Shown here one piece after another: positions 9,001-17,225 of a stretch of DNA of 37,896 bases (position 1 is the stretch's first letter; every line of letters begins with the position of its first letter). Origin of the DNA: an uncultured Clostridia bacterium. Lineage in GTDB: Bacteria > Bacillota > Clostridia > Christensenellales > CAG-1252. The stretch is from contig CAMOUZ010000001.1 in the NCBI GenBank assembly GCA_946626795.1, positions 1 through 37,896 on the forward strand, read 5' to 3'. The notes under the pieces are model-generated. The model was not told where the DNA came from. It did no database searches and was given only the letters and a program-made list of their open reading frames with translations. The position numbers and the translations under genes were made by a program.

Positions 9001-12000
9001 AAAAGGGCTTTGGGACGGGAAGCTCTCGGCGGAACTCTATCTGTACGATGAGCGTTATTCCCAAGACGGGAAGCTCTCGGCGGAACTCTATCTGTACGAT
9101 GAGCGTTATTCCCAAGACGGGAAGAGCGACAATGCACGCGAAATGATGAAGATCACTTTCACGGCGGTCATCGCGGACAGCGTGGTCTACGTGAAAGATT
9201 ATGACAATAGCCATTATGGCGCCGCCGACATGCGTTTCACCGTCGAAAGGGCGATCGAATTTTGGATAGAGGAAGCTTTGGACGGAGAAGGTTTCATTCC
9301 GATGTTGTATGAGATGAGTAAAGGCGGCGTTCCTGCCTTGCTCAGCGCCATCGAGGCGCTCCCCGACGCGGCGAAAGCTTCCCTCGTCGACGCGGCGGAC
9401 AGCTTCTTCGCTTATTTCACGATCTTGCGTGACGAAGGCGGAAAGAAAGTCCTTACGATCGATCTTGCCAAAGTCTATGAGATGTTTGCGCTCATCGCGG
9501 AAAGCGATCTCAAAACCGTCTTTGAGACCCTTCTCGGCGAAGGCGGCTATGACAGGCTTTCGGAAGAGATCATATCTCTCTTCGATATCACGATGGGCGA
9601 GATCATCGACGCCGCCGAGGCGCAAGGCTTCGATCTCGCGGAATATATCCTCTCCGTTTCGGAGAATGAAGAAGATCCCATCGCGTCTTTCCTCTCCGGC
9701 TTCGGCTTGGAGATCAAAGAACCGGTGGATAAGATCATCGACGGCTTGCGCGAGACTTATCCCGAAGTGACGGGCGACACTCAAAAGCTTTATCTCAAAG
9801 CGCTTTTGAAGAGCGCGAGCTTCCGCGCGGCGAAACTCGCGGATCTCTTCGTGGATTACGGATTCCTTGATGAGGACACCATCGAGAGAGTCAAAGGGAA
9901 CGCGGAACAATTCTTCGCAGAAGGAAATGAAGTGAAGCTCGCCGATTTTCCGTTCATCGAAGATTCGCCCTTGCTTTGGATGCTTGCGGATGAAGAGACG
10001 TATTCCGAGATGAAAGAGACGTTTGCGCTCTTTGCGGAAGGGACGTACGCGATGATCCGCACGGACGCGCTCGGGAATATCCTCGACGGGTCGGTGACCT
10101 TTAACGTCGAGGGAGACGGCATCTCCTTCAAGGGAGAGATCAAGATCGCTTCGGAGGATGATCTAACGGGCGATTACGACGATATCCAAGCGACGGTCGA
10201 GGGAGAGATGCTGCCCAAGGAGGCGTATGCGGATCTCGTGGAGACTTACGCTACGCCGCAGACGGTGTCGGACGACGATTACGAAACAGAGCAATACACC
10301 GTTACGGGGATCTATGGCGAGGCGGGCGCTTTGGAAGGCGTCACGATCATCTTTGAAGAGATCGCCGGCAGATACACAAGTTATGGCAGAGGACATACCC
10401 ATAAACCGTATAATAAAGTGACGACGACCTTTGTTTTGGACAATGATATGGTCGCCGTAACGAGATCTTGCGGCGAAACGGAGATCGTGTATTCTTTCGC
10501 CATGCCGGCAAGCATCCTTGCCGAATATTATGAAGAGGGCAAGGACGGTGAAAAGTTCTTGGAGTATCAAGACCTTATCGACGGCTTTGAAAACATAGAG
10601 ATCGTTTACAACATAGAAGCAGGAACGTATCGGATCGAGGGCGATTATTGTCAACATAAATGGAAAGAGGATGAGACGCTTTCCGTGCCGGCGGAGAAAT
10701 GCGGCGAAGTTTGGACGACGGTGTACGTTTGTGAGAAATGCGGCAAACAGAGGAGCGAGTATGCGTATCGTCAGCACGACGTGGAAGCGGACTATGCCTT
10801 CGACGGCGAAAAGGACTGCACGCAGGGCGGCGTCTATAATCTCGTCTGTAAGGACTGCGGCGAGATCGTTTATTCCGTTCCTTTCTCCGACCATCAAAAG
10901 ACGATGACCCCCGTGGATCTTTCCGCATTCGATCTTTCGGAGGACGTGGCGGATATTTTGGCAAACTGCGTCCGCGTTTGCGCCTGCGGCAAAGAATACA
11001 GCATAGCCGAATATTTGCCGTATTATTTGGAGCGCTACGATTTCGACGTCGAATATACGAATAATTATCAGGATTTCACAGCGACGTGCGGAGATCTCAC
11101 CGTGACGGGCACCGAAGAGACCGTGCCGGTCGAAGGAAAGCTCTGCATCTATGAAAAACGCCTTCAAATCGAGATTAAGCAAGGCGACGTTACGCGCGTC
11201 TTTACGCAGAGCAAGGAGGAAAAGATTCATAATCTCCAAACTTTCGTCTCCCTCGCGGAGGGCGCCGTGACCTGCTTGGACGGTGTGATTGTGGAGAATA
11301 AATGTATCCGTTGCGGATACGTCTATGCGACAGATGAGAGGCTGGGCCATGAGGAAGGCATTATGGCGACCCTCGAAGCGGGCGACGCCACGATATGCGT
11401 CTATGGCTGCGCTTGCGGCGAGTATTTCGAAAGATATCAGATGTATTATGAGTACGGAGAGGGCGGAAATTGGGTCTATCGTCCGTATAGCGTATATTGG
11501 AATGGCGCGTGGGCGCAGGAAGACGAAGATTCCGCCGTCACGGAAGGCGGCGTCAGCTGGACGATCTTCTCCTTGGGCGATACGCGCATTCGCGTCGGAT
11601 ACGGACTGACCGAGCCCGTGAACTGCAAGAGCGACGTGAAATTCTACGTTTGCTTGGGTTATAACGTCTTGACGGGCGAATCCCAACATGCGCTTTCTTA
11701 TACGATCGCGACGAAGGATAACCATACGGAGAAGGTGACTTATTCCCTTGCGGAAGGAAGCCGTGATTGCAGTGACGGAGTCCTCGTTCGCACGGTCTGT
11801 TCCGTCTGCGGCTTGGTGATGGGCGAAAGGACGGATTATGAACACCGCGAAAATGTCGAGATCATCGACCTTGCGGAGTACGGCGAGACCCACGGCGGCA
11901 AAATCGGGCATTATACCTGTCCCTGCGGATTCGTCAATTACGTCCGCGTGCTCTCCGGAGATTTTGATGCCGGGGTGTATAAGTATGTTGCTTCTTCGAT

Positions 12001-13795
12001 CAGCGAAGAGATGAGGCATTTATACATGGAAAGGGGCTATTATGATTGGGTCTATTCTTGTTCGGTGACCGAGCCCGATTCCTGCGGCTTCCGCTATGCT
12101 TTGAGATATAAGGAAGTGCCCGATGGCGACGCTTGCCATTGGAAGCTCGTGAAATACTGCGTCATCGGCTGTGACGAGGATGGAAACGAGATGAAAAACA
12201 GCCTCAGCTTTGATCTCTTTGATGTTTATAAGTTCACTGCGCATATCGAGCTTTCCTCCGCGGAGGGAGAGAAGACGGCGGTCAGCGCCGACGCGCCTTG
12301 TCTCAAACGTGTGAGCGTGACGGAAAGCTGCGCCGCTTGCGGATATAGCAGCACGCATTATTCCTTCGTTACGGAGCACGTCAAAACCACGGAGCCTTAT
12401 GAAAAAGCCCTGTCGAAAGGCATGAAGATCTATTCTTATGCGGATGAATATTGCAGCGCTTGCGGCTATGGCTTCTATTGGGTCCAAAGCAGCAACGGCA
12501 ATACCCTTGTCACCTATTCCGAAGCAGAAAGCGTCGAAAACGCGCATTATCTGCGTTATAGATATATGTACGATGAGAGCTATCCGATATACGAAGTGAG
12601 GATGGCGGAGGACGGCAGCTATACGATCAAGACCTATTATTACACGCAGTTCGGCACGCTGTCGGCGGAAGACGTGGATCGCCTCTTGGAAAACGTCTCG
12701 ATCAGCGAGAGCTTGAAAGAAAAGTTCGGACTTGATTTTGAGAGCGGCATGAAGACCGCGGTGCCTCAGTTGGAGGAAGTATTGTCTAATCGCGGCATAA
12801 GGGATTATGCAAGCTACAAGGCATTCTTGACGGAGAATTGGCCGAATGTCGCAAGCTTCACGCTTCGCGAAGAATATGTGCGGCAATACGGTGAGATGGG
12901 GCTCTGCGCATTGCATGCGGCGCATCTTGAGCTTTTGGATGAGATTGCAAGCACGACCGGCGTGCGTGACTTTATCCGTATCTATGCGTACGACGACGAT
13001 CTCTTCTATGCGGCGTTGGACGGAGATTTGGACGCGAGCGTCATTTCTTATCTCAAACAGGCGATCTCCGCGGGCGGCTGCTATCGCCTGACGGTCGAGA
13101 CCACGGGGAAGGGCAGCTTCCTTTCGGGATTCTCCGCGTCTTGCGGACGCCGCTATGCTTATAACGGCGGCGAAGCGCCCACCTGCACGCAGTTCGGCGT
13201 CAGCGATTATACGGATTATTGCCCCTTCTGCGGAAAGATCCGTTGGGAAGGCGAGAGCGCTTCTTCGCCGACGGGACATACTTTCGTGGCGGATGAGGAC
13301 GGAGAGGGCTATCATTGCTCCGTTTGCGGCATCGAGAGCAGCATCGGCGTGAATGGCTCCGTCGCCCTCGAAGATTGCACGGTCTATACCACCGATCCGA
13401 ATTATTATATCGTGGGTTACTATGATCCCACGGGGAGAGACTTCCTCTTGGTGATCTCGCTTGTGGCGAAGGACGGCAGAAAAGACGAGGCGGGAAATAT
13501 CGTAGAGATCGTGGTCCCCGATGTGCCGATGAAGGTCACGGGGCTCGGACTCGACGGAAAGCCCATATACGCCTACACCGTGGACGGACATTATATCTTC
13601 TTCTCCAAGGACGCCGTCTTCGAGGCGGCTCGCGAGATCGATCCGGAGATCGATGAGGACGTTTGGAATGTCCGCCTCTCCTTCGTACCTTACGGCGGCG
13701 ATGACGGCGACTATGATTACAGCATCACCTTCGGCGACCTTCCCGAGGAAGATCCCGAGGCCTTGGACAATGCGTTAGTCGGCTTCACGGCGTGA
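6056..13795 (+). CDS. Giant Cys-module surface lipoprotein (2579 aa)
   Basis: Exported lipoprotein of unknown role. Start ATG 6056 was chosen over an upstream in-frame extension: AGGAGA precedes it and it yields a clean signal peptide with lipobox FVAC (Cys26). After a first Cys module comes a Gly/Ser/Gln/Asp-rich linker (about 116-162). Many degenerate modules of about 40 residues follow, with the pattern ATC-x3-G-x5-C-x2-CG and a closing Gly-His, likely zinc-ribbon-like knuckles. Residues 471-621 form a beta-sandwich module ending DHFSYYSVTY. A second Cys block runs to about 925. Residues 927-1538 are a long non-repetitive, mainly helical region rich in acidic residues. More CxxCG modules alternate with unique sequence to the C-terminus. 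No sortase motif or C-terminal TM is present. It is a single-gene transcript. Metal binding is inferred from the cysteines; no enzyme motif is seen. Confidence 0.85.
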   Translation: MEKRRLWKIGIIVVFAVLAVLTFVACGTKTCSHEWSDYTVTKAATCSEEGVKTRTCGKCGAVETLAIAVDENAHDWGEWQVVTPATTEAEGVKERVCKHNAQHVERGTVDKLPAEGGDQGSGDQNQGSGDQQGSGDQGQGGSGDQNQGSGEEGQGSGSQQDPVDAHVHSYTVQKAESAYLASSATCTTPAKYYYSCACGEKSGNTFSWGETAAHAYVADLTKSTAADCENAGETVSVCSNCNAEKREPVAALTHDYSQWTPVTPAGCMTKGEQKRECSRCHHEETEELSALGHAWNKAAVTCTEGRECTRCEEKENALGHNYQETVSAAASCGAEGRIVRVCRNCQDEIIDVLPATGEHESDGVWVKVDPVLKDGTTCTYITRSVSHCSICEAEIVQTEESYKHTYAVSIETKAKCNASGEKKYTCSACDHSYTVTYDDAEAHAWDDGVKNGNVTTYTCGNCSQTRTAMSYEEEEEQTVSAEDLGAAGAIDLKDASITFDEDAKAALGTGDVTLSATANTAEDLSIRDENIPSDAKVYNITMTTTEQSEGVHALNGRVTVRVPYELAEGADPENVDVYYIYTVEENGVEVTKLETMNARYSDGYAYFETDHFSYYSVTYLTPKQRCQKYGHSNEERTVKAKTCTLDGYECYVCQRCGEVRFVVTEALKATGHELSETVVPASCVTNGSKTVTCANCNYRRVETLFATGHNYVKNEEKSSAASCSAAGKTYYVCTICADEYYKTEAQLAHAFEAETVAAGCLTGGYTLYTCSTCGYSYKDAITKALGHNYKEENHAKTCTEDGYVLHTCLRCGDNYKDQIVPKGHVWNLAEPNCGQGQVCLVCGAEGLPATGEHVMKNGVCTVCGQGCEHALTSVTVLPTCVSEGYTLVTCSKCGYSEKKDITAATGIHTYLDGACTICGAKEPVLTTYYFTVLQNLASQPLYFHIDELAMKASLPVNGEGIPVQYISNYKMKNAEFTLLRNEKGLWDGKLSAELYLYDERYSQDGKLSAELYLYDERYSQDGKSDNAREMMKITFTAVIADSVVYVKDYDNSHYGAADMRFTVERAIEFWIEEALDGEGFIPMLYEMSKGGVPALLSAIEALPDAAKASLVDAADSFFAYFTILRDEGGKKVLTIDLAKVYEMFALIAESDLKTVFETLLGEGGYDRLSEEIISLFDITMGEIIDAAEAQGFDLAEYILSVSENEEDPIASFLSGFGLEIKEPVDKIIDGLRETYPEVTGDTQKLYLKALLKSASFRAAKLADLFVDYGFLDEDTIERVKGNAEQFFAEGNEVKLADFPFIEDSPLLWMLADEETYSEMKETFALFAEGTYAMIRTDALGNILDGSVTFNVEGDGISFKGEIKIASEDDLTGDYDDIQATVEGEMLPKEAYADLVETYATPQTVSDDDYETEQYTVTGIYGEAGALEGVTIIFEEIAGRYTSYGRGHTHKPYNKVTTTFVLDNDMVAVTRSCGETEIVYSFAMPASILAEYYEEGKDGEKFLEYQDLIDGFENIEIVYNIEAGTYRIEGDYCQHKWKEDETLSVPAEKCGEVWTTVYVCEKCGKQRSEYAYRQHDVEADYAFDGEKDCTQGGVYNLVCKDCGEIVYSVPFSDHQKTMTPVDLSAFDLSEDVADILANCVRVCACGKEYSIAEYLPYYLERYDFDVEYTNNYQDFTATCGDLTVTGTEETVPVEGKLCIYEKRLQIEIKQGDVTRVFTQSKEEKIHNLQTFVSLAEGAVTCLDGVIVENKCIRCGYVYATDERLGHEEGIMATLEAGDATICVYGCACGEYFERYQMYYEYGEGGNWVYRPYSVYWNGAWAQEDEDSAVTEGGVSWTIFSLGDTRIRVGYGLTEPVNCKSDVKFYVCLGYNVLTGESQHALSYTIATKDNHTEKVTYSLAEGSRDCSDGVLVRTVCSVCGLVMGERTDYEHRENVEIIDLAEYGETHGGKIGHYTCPCGFVNYVRVLSGDFDAGVYKYVASSISEEMRHLYMERGYYDWVYSCSVTEPDSCGFRYALRYKEVPDGDACHWKLVKYCVIGCDEDGNEMKNSLSFDLFDVYKFTAHIELSSAEGEKTAVSADAPCLKRVSVTESCAACGYSSTHYSFVTEHVKTTEPYEKALSKGMKIYSYADEYCSACGYGFYWVQSSNGNTLVTYSEAESVENAHYLRYRYMYDESYPIYEVRMAEDGSYTIKTYYYTQFGTLSAEDVDRLLENVSISESLKEKFGLDFESGMKTAVPQLEEVLSNRGIRDYASYKAFLTENWPNVASFTLREEYVRQYGEMGLCALHAAHLELLDEIASTTGVRDFIRIYAYDDDLFYAALDGDLDASVISYLKQAISAGGCYRLTVETTGKGSFLSGFSASCGRRYAYNGGEAPTCTQFGVSDYTDYCPFCGKIRWEGESASSPTGHTFVADEDGEGYHCSVCGIESSIGVNGSVALEDCTVYTTDPNYYIVGYYDPTGRDFLLVISLVAKDGRKDEAGNIVEIVVPDVPMKVTGLGLDGKPIYAYTVDGHYIFFSKDAVFEAAREIDPEIDEDVWNVRLSFVPYGGDDGDYDYSITFGDLPEEDPEALDNALVGFTA
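9014..9124 (+). repeat. Exact 51-bp in-frame tandem duplication
   Basis: Two identical 51-bp copies (9014-9064 and 9065-9115) plus a 9-bp start of a third (9116-9124) encode the 17-residue unit DGKLSAELYLYDERYSQ twice. The copies match at every base, including synonymous positions, while the rest of this region is not repetitive. Confidence 0.97.
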
Positions 13796-13810
13796 CCTGA
13801 AAAAAGGATA

Positions 13811-13851
13811 AAAAGATCCTTCCTCGAATCGCAGAGGAGGGATCTTTTTTT
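13811..13851 (+). terminator. Intrinsic terminator of the giant lipoprotein gene
   Basis: A 15-bp stem with one G-T wobble (arms 13811-13825 and 13834-13848) around an 8-base loop, followed by T-rich sequence (the T-run spans 13844-13851), 16 bases after the stop codon. Confidence 0.92.
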
Positions 13852-13960
13852 AAAGTTGCGTGGCACTAAAAGGATTACGGAGAGCGATTTGTTATGCGCC
13901 TCTATGTCCGTCCTTACGCTATTTTAAAAGTCAACCAAAAGTAATTAATGCTTTTTTATT

Positions 13961-14013
13961 AAAAAAGACCTATCCGTATTTCTTCCAAATTCACGGAAGT
14001 GTTCGGATAGGTC
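13961..14013 (-). terminator. Intrinsic terminator of the tRNA-Ala transcript
   Basis: On the minus strand GACCTATCCG-type arms (14004-14013 and 13967-13976) enclose a region with a further short stem. A run of six T (plus-strand A 13961-13966) follows. It lies directly downstream of the CCA end. Confidence 0.85.
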
Positions 14014-14018
14014 CACTG

Positions 14019-14094
14019 TGGTGGAGATAAGGGGATTCGAACCCCTGACCTATACGATGCGAACGTATCGCTCTACCAACTGAGCCATATCCCC
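14019..14094 (-). tRNA. tRNA-Ala (anticodon CGC)
   Basis: A full cloverleaf of 76 bases is read on the minus strand, starting GGGGATAT and ending in an encoded CCA. The anticodon stem ATACG/CGTAT holds the loop TTCGCAT, anticodon CGC, which decodes GCG. The acceptor stem has the G3-U70 pair that identifies alanine tRNAs. The T-loop is TTCGAAT. A GCG-decoding species suits the heavy use of GCG in the neighbouring genes. Confidence 0.95.
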
Positions 14095-14106
14095 AAGCAC
14101 TTTTGT

Positions 14107-14135
14107 ATTATAGAGCATTGCGCGGGAGTTTGCAA
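14107..14135 (-). promoter_or_regulatory. tRNA-Ala promoter
   Basis: On the minus strand TTGCAA (14130-14135) and TATAAT (14107-14112) are 17 bp apart. The -10 lies 13 bp upstream of the mature tRNA 5' end. Confidence 0.85.
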
Positions 14136-14291
14136 GTGTTTTTTCGTGATTTCTTATCATTGCGTCGAAATGCTCGCTTCGGGCGGGGAGGAAGGGGGCG
14201 ATTCGGCTCTTTTCCCTTGTGATATGCGGCGGGATTTCGGCGTCGGAGGCGGCGCAGCGTGGGCGAGAGACTGCGATCTTCTCGATTTCAT

Positions 14292-14320
14292 TGGACATTT
14301 CCCTCACAGGGTGTTACAAT
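14292..14320 (+). promoter_or_regulatory. Promoter of the riboswitch-yhhQ-SDR operon
   Basis: TGGACA (14292-14297) and TACAAT (14315-14320) with a 17-bp spacer; each box matches consensus at five of six positions. The predicted start near 14327 leaves about 30 bases before the riboswitch. Confidence 0.75.
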
Positions 14321-14357
14321 ATGGATATTCGGCGCGCACGCGCGTCTTTTGCGGATA

Positions 14358-14402
14358 GAAGATGTTCCTTGCATAACCATCTTCAAAATAAAAAACAAGG
14401 AG
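14358..14402 (+). promoter_or_regulatory. preQ1 class I riboswitch
   Basis: P1 is a perfect 7-bp stem, GAAGATG (14358-14364) with CATCTTC (14378-14384). The 13-base loop begins TTCCTTGC and ends AAC. An A-rich tail (14385-14395) leads to CAAGG (14396-14400), complementary to loop CCTTG (14367-14371). This is the H-type pseudoknot of the preQ1-I aptamer, including the TTC...GC loop pattern and the A-rich J2-3 strand. The P2 3' strand is part of the AAGGAGGT ribosome site (14397-14404) of the next gene, so ligand binding should block translation. Downstream is a queuosine-precursor transporter, a known target of this class. Confidence 0.88.
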
Positions 14403-14411
14403 GTCACGGCG

Positions 14412-15161
14412 GTGACGGTCATCAAAAACTTTTTTTCGGAAATCAAACTTTTACTTCGAAGCATTCCCTCTCTCGTTACGGCGCTTTTCGTGACGGCGGT
14501 GGTGTCGATGAATCTCCTCGCGAATAAGAGCATCGATCTCGGGCTGAGCTGGCTCGCCTTGGACTGCGGCATCCTTTTCTCTTGGCTCGTCTTCCTCCTG
14601 ATGGACGTCGTGACCAAGCGTTTCGGCGTGCGCGCGGCGAACCTTCTTTCCCTCGTGGCGCTTGTGATCAATCTCTTCTTTTCGGCGTTCTATATCGCGA
14701 TGTCTTATATCCCCGGCACTTGGTCGATGAGCTTCGCAGAAGGATCGGAAGGGGTGATCAACGCGGCTTTGGACGGTACGTTCCGTTCCTCTTGGTACGT
14801 GATCTTCGGGAGCTCCGTCGCCTTCCTCTCCTCCGCCGTGGCGAATAACTTTATGAATCGTTCTTTCGGGCGGCTTTTTGCGGGACACCCGAAAGTGAGC
14901 TTCTATCTCAGCTGTTATCTTTCCACCTTCCTCGCGCAGTTTTTGGATAATATCCTCTTCGCCTTCATCGTGAGCTATCATTTCTTCGGCTGGTCGCCGC
15001 TTCAATGCGTGATGTGTGCCGTGACGGGCGCGGTGGCGGAGCTACTCTTCGAGGTGGTGTTCTCGCCCGTGGCGTATAAGGTGGTAAGGAAGTACGAGGA
15101 AGAAAAGGTCGGGCAGGCGTATCTGGACTATCTTGCCGCCCGCAAGGAGGCGAATGTATGA
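14412..15161 (+). CDS. yhhQ: Queuosine precursor transporter (VUT family, YhhQ)
   Basis: Integral membrane protein of 249 residues with about six hydrophobic helices and the VUT-family features: NLLANK near residue 35, LLMDVVTKRFG near 62 and FLAQFLDNILFAFI near 175. The family imports preQ0/preQ1 or related deazapurines for queuosine-tRNA synthesis. I chose GTG 14412 because a perfect AAGGAGGT lies seven bases upstream inside the riboswitch; the longer open frame from 14259 would run through the riboswitch. The stop overlaps the SDR start (ATGA), so both respond to the same preQ1 switch. Substrate (preQ0, preQ1, queuine) cannot be decided from sequence. Confidence 0.9.
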   Translation: MTVIKNFFSEIKLLLRSIPSLVTALFVTAVVSMNLLANKSIDLGLSWLALDCGILFSWLVFLLMDVVTKRFGVRAANLLSLVALVINLFFSAFYIAMSYIPGTWSMSFAEGSEGVINAALDGTFRSSWYVIFGSSVAFLSSAVANNFMNRSFGRLFAGHPKVSFYLSCYLSTFLAQFLDNILFAFIVSYHFFGWSPLQCVMCAVTGAVAELLFEVVFSPVAYKVVRKYEEEKVGQAYLDYLAARKEANV

Positions 15162-15823
15162 AAGCTTTGATCACGGGCGCGAGCGGAGATATCGGACGCG
15201 CCATTGCGGAGAAATTCTTGGCGGAGGGATATGAGGTCGTCGGCTTGGACGTCCGCCCTTCCGACCTGAAAAAAGCGGGATACATCCATATCCTTGCGGA
15301 CGTGCGGGGAGAGCTTCCGCCCGTGGAGGGCGTGAATGTCCTCGTGACAGCCGCAGGCGTGCAGTTTCCCGCGGAAGAGGTCATCGACGTAAATCTCAAA
15401 GGCGTGATCCGCACGATGGAGCGCTATGCTTACACCCCCGCCATTCGCGCCGTGGTGAACATTGCCTCCGCGAGCGCAAGAAACGGCGCCGAATTCCCCG
15501 AATACGTCGCAAGCAAGGCGGGCGTCGTCGCTTATACAAAGAACGCGGCTCTGCGCCTCGCTTCTTACGGCGCCACGTGTAACAGCCTCTCGCCCGGCGG
15601 CGTGTATACGCGATCGAACGCGCCCGTCCTCGACGACGAAGCGCTTCGCGCCGCCGCGATCGGCGAGTCCCTTCTCGGAAAATGGGCGGAGCCCCGAGAG
15701 ATCGCCGAATGGACGTATTTCCTCGCCGCATTGAATAAGAGCATGACGGGGGAGGACGTCTTGGTGGATAACGGCGAGATGTTGAAGTCGAATTTCGTCT
15801 GGCCGAAAGGAAATGCCGATTGA
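15158..15823 (+). CDS. SDR-family NAD(P)-dependent oxidoreductase
   Basis: The 221-residue protein has the classical short-chain dehydrogenase layout: TGASGDIG (residues 6-13) for cofactor binding, VTAAG in place of NNAG, a catalytic Ser in NIASAS near residue 107, YVASK as the Tyr-x3-Lys pair near 120, and SPGGVYT after the active site. Asp after the second beta strand (GLDVRP) suggests NAD preference. It is shorter than the usual 245-255 residues. It overlaps the transporter by four bases and therefore sits in the preQ1-controlled operon, although SDR proteins are not standard queuosine enzymes; the substrate is unknown. No clear terminator follows before the argG promoter. Confidence 0.85.
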   Translation: MKALITGASGDIGRAIAEKFLAEGYEVVGLDVRPSDLKKAGYIHILADVRGELPPVEGVNVLVTAAGVQFPAEEVIDVNLKGVIRTMERYAYTPAIRAVVNIASASARNGAEFPEYVASKAGVVAYTKNAALRLASYGATCNSLSPGGVYTRSNAPVLDDEALRAAAIGESLLGKWAEPREIAEWTYFLAALNKSMTGEDVLVDNGEMLKSNFVWPKGNAD

Positions 15824-15852
15824 CGGCGCAGAAGGTCGCCCCGAGCCTGTAA

Positions 15853-15937
15853 TTTTGCATAGATATTTTGTATATTGCATAAAATATCGCATAAATACAA
15901 AAATATAAAATATTTTCTAAATAATATACAAAAACAT
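15853..15937 (+). promoter_or_regulatory. AT-rich leader upstream of argG, possible arginine-repressor region
   Basis: An 85-bp segment that is almost pure A/T in otherwise GC-rich DNA, immediately upstream of the argG -35. It contains GCATA three times (15857, 15877, 15889) and TATTTT...AAAATA half-palindromes resembling ArgR boxes in A/T content and spacing, but no perfect consensus box. It could also act as an UP element. Tentative. Confidence 0.4.
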
Positions 15938-15966
15938 TTGACTTGCCGCGGCGGCATTTCTATAAT
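15938..15966 (+). promoter_or_regulatory. argGH promoter
   Basis: TTGACT (15938-15943) and TATAAT (15961-15966) separated by exactly 17 bp, 34 bp upstream of the argG ATG. Confidence 0.9.
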
Positions 15967-16000
15967 AAGGATACCATCGACTTTTTATAGGAGAAGAATT

Positions 16001-17224
16001 ATGGATAAAAGCAGCATCAAGAAAGTTGTCCTTGCCTATTCGGGCGGGCTTGACACCTCCATCATCATCCCTTGGCTCAAAGAGAATTACGGCGGATGCG
16101 AGGTCATCGCCGTGGCGGCGAACGTAGGACAGGCAGACGAGCTGGACGGCCTTGAAGAGAAGGCTTTGAAGACCGGCGCGGACAAGATCTATATCCTCGA
16201 CCTCACCGAGGAATACGTGAATGATTATATCATCCCGACGATGCAGGCGGGCGCCCTTTACGAGGAATATTATCTCGGGACGTCGCATGCGCGTCCTTTG
16301 ATCGCGAAAGCGCTCGTCGAGATCGCGAAGAAGGAAGGCGCGGACGCCATCTGCCATGGTTGCACGGGCAAGGGAAACGATCAAGTGCGTTTCGAGCTCG
16401 GCATCAAGCATTTTGCGCCCGAGATGAAAGTCATCGCTCCTTGGCGCGAATGGAGCATAAAGTCGCGTGAAGAGGAGATCGCTTATGCCGAAACGCATAA
16501 CGTGCCTTTGAAGATCAATAAGCAGACCAATTACAGTAAGGACAAGAATCTCTGGCACCTCTCGCACGAGGGCTTGGATCTCGAAGATACGGGGAATGAG
16601 CCGCAGTACGAGAAAGAGGGCTTCCTCGAAATGGGCGTTTCGCCCCTGAAAGCGCCCGACGCGCCCACCTATATCGAGCTGACCTTCGAGAAAGGTGTGC
16701 CCACCTCCCTGAACGGGGAGAAGATGACGGCGAAAGAGATCATTCTCGCCCTGAATAAGATCGGCGGAGCGAACGGCATCGGCATCATCGACATCGTGGA
16801 GAATCGTCTTGTGGGCATGAAATGTCGCGGCGTGTATGAGACCCCGGGCGGCGCCATCCTTTATAAGGCGCATTCCGTTTTGGAGAGCCTCACCCTCGAT
16901 AAACTCACGATGCATGAGAAGCAGAAGCTCGCCATCACCTTCGGTGAGCTCGTCTATAACGGGCAATGGTTCAGCCCCCTCCGCGAGGCGCTCTCCGCTT
17001 TCGTCACCAAGACGCAGGAGACCGTCACGGGCAAGGTGCGCTTGAAGCTTTATAAGGGCAACATCATCAAGGCCGGCGTATGGAGCGATTACTCCCTCTA
17101 CAGCGAGGAGATCGCCACCTTCGGCGAGAGTGATTACGATCAGACCGATTCCAAGGGCTTCATTACCCTTTACGGACTGCCCACCAAAGTGCAGGCGATC
17201 GTGAAAAGCAAGGTGAAAAAATAA
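16001..17224 (+). CDS. argG: Argininosuccinate synthase
   Basis: Cytosolic ATP-dependent ligation of citrulline and aspartate to argininosuccinate, penultimate step of arginine synthesis. The 407-residue protein has the ATP pyrophosphatase P-loop AYSGGLDTS (residues 12-20), the GTSHARPLIAK segment near 95, the HGCTGKGNDQVRFE motif near 120, the aspartate/citrulline-binding YSKDKNLWHLSHEG near 180, and YETPGGAILY near 280. Length is normal for the family (about 400). ATG 16001 was chosen because AGGAGAAGAATT precedes it and homology begins there; the upstream in-frame extension covers the promoter. argH starts one base after its stop. Confidence 0.97.
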   Translation: MDKSSIKKVVLAYSGGLDTSIIIPWLKENYGGCEVIAVAANVGQADELDGLEEKALKTGADKIYILDLTEEYVNDYIIPTMQAGALYEEYYLGTSHARPLIAKALVEIAKKEGADAICHGCTGKGNDQVRFELGIKHFAPEMKVIAPWREWSIKSREEEIAYAETHNVPLKINKQTNYSKDKNLWHLSHEGLDLEDTGNEPQYEKEGFLEMGVSPLKAPDAPTYIELTFEKGVPTSLNGEKMTAKEIILALNKIGGANGIGIIDIVENRLVGMKCRGVYETPGGAILYKAHSVLESLTLDKLTMHEKQKLAITFGELVYNGQWFSPLREALSAFVTKTQETVTGKVRLKLYKGNIIKAGVWSDYSLYSEEIATFGESDYDQTDSKGFITLYGLPTKVQAIVKSKVKK

Positions 17225-17225
17225 G

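Noticed and set aside
7652..13591. Long antisense frames opposite the giant Cys-module gene (7652-9910, 10163-12019, 12020-13591)
   Set aside because: Shadows of the third-position bias; the forward frame has a signal peptide, regular Cys spacing and promoter/terminator.
14259..14411. Upstream start for the YhhQ transporter
   Set aside because: The extension covers the promoter and the riboswitch; GTG 14412 has a perfect ribosome site.
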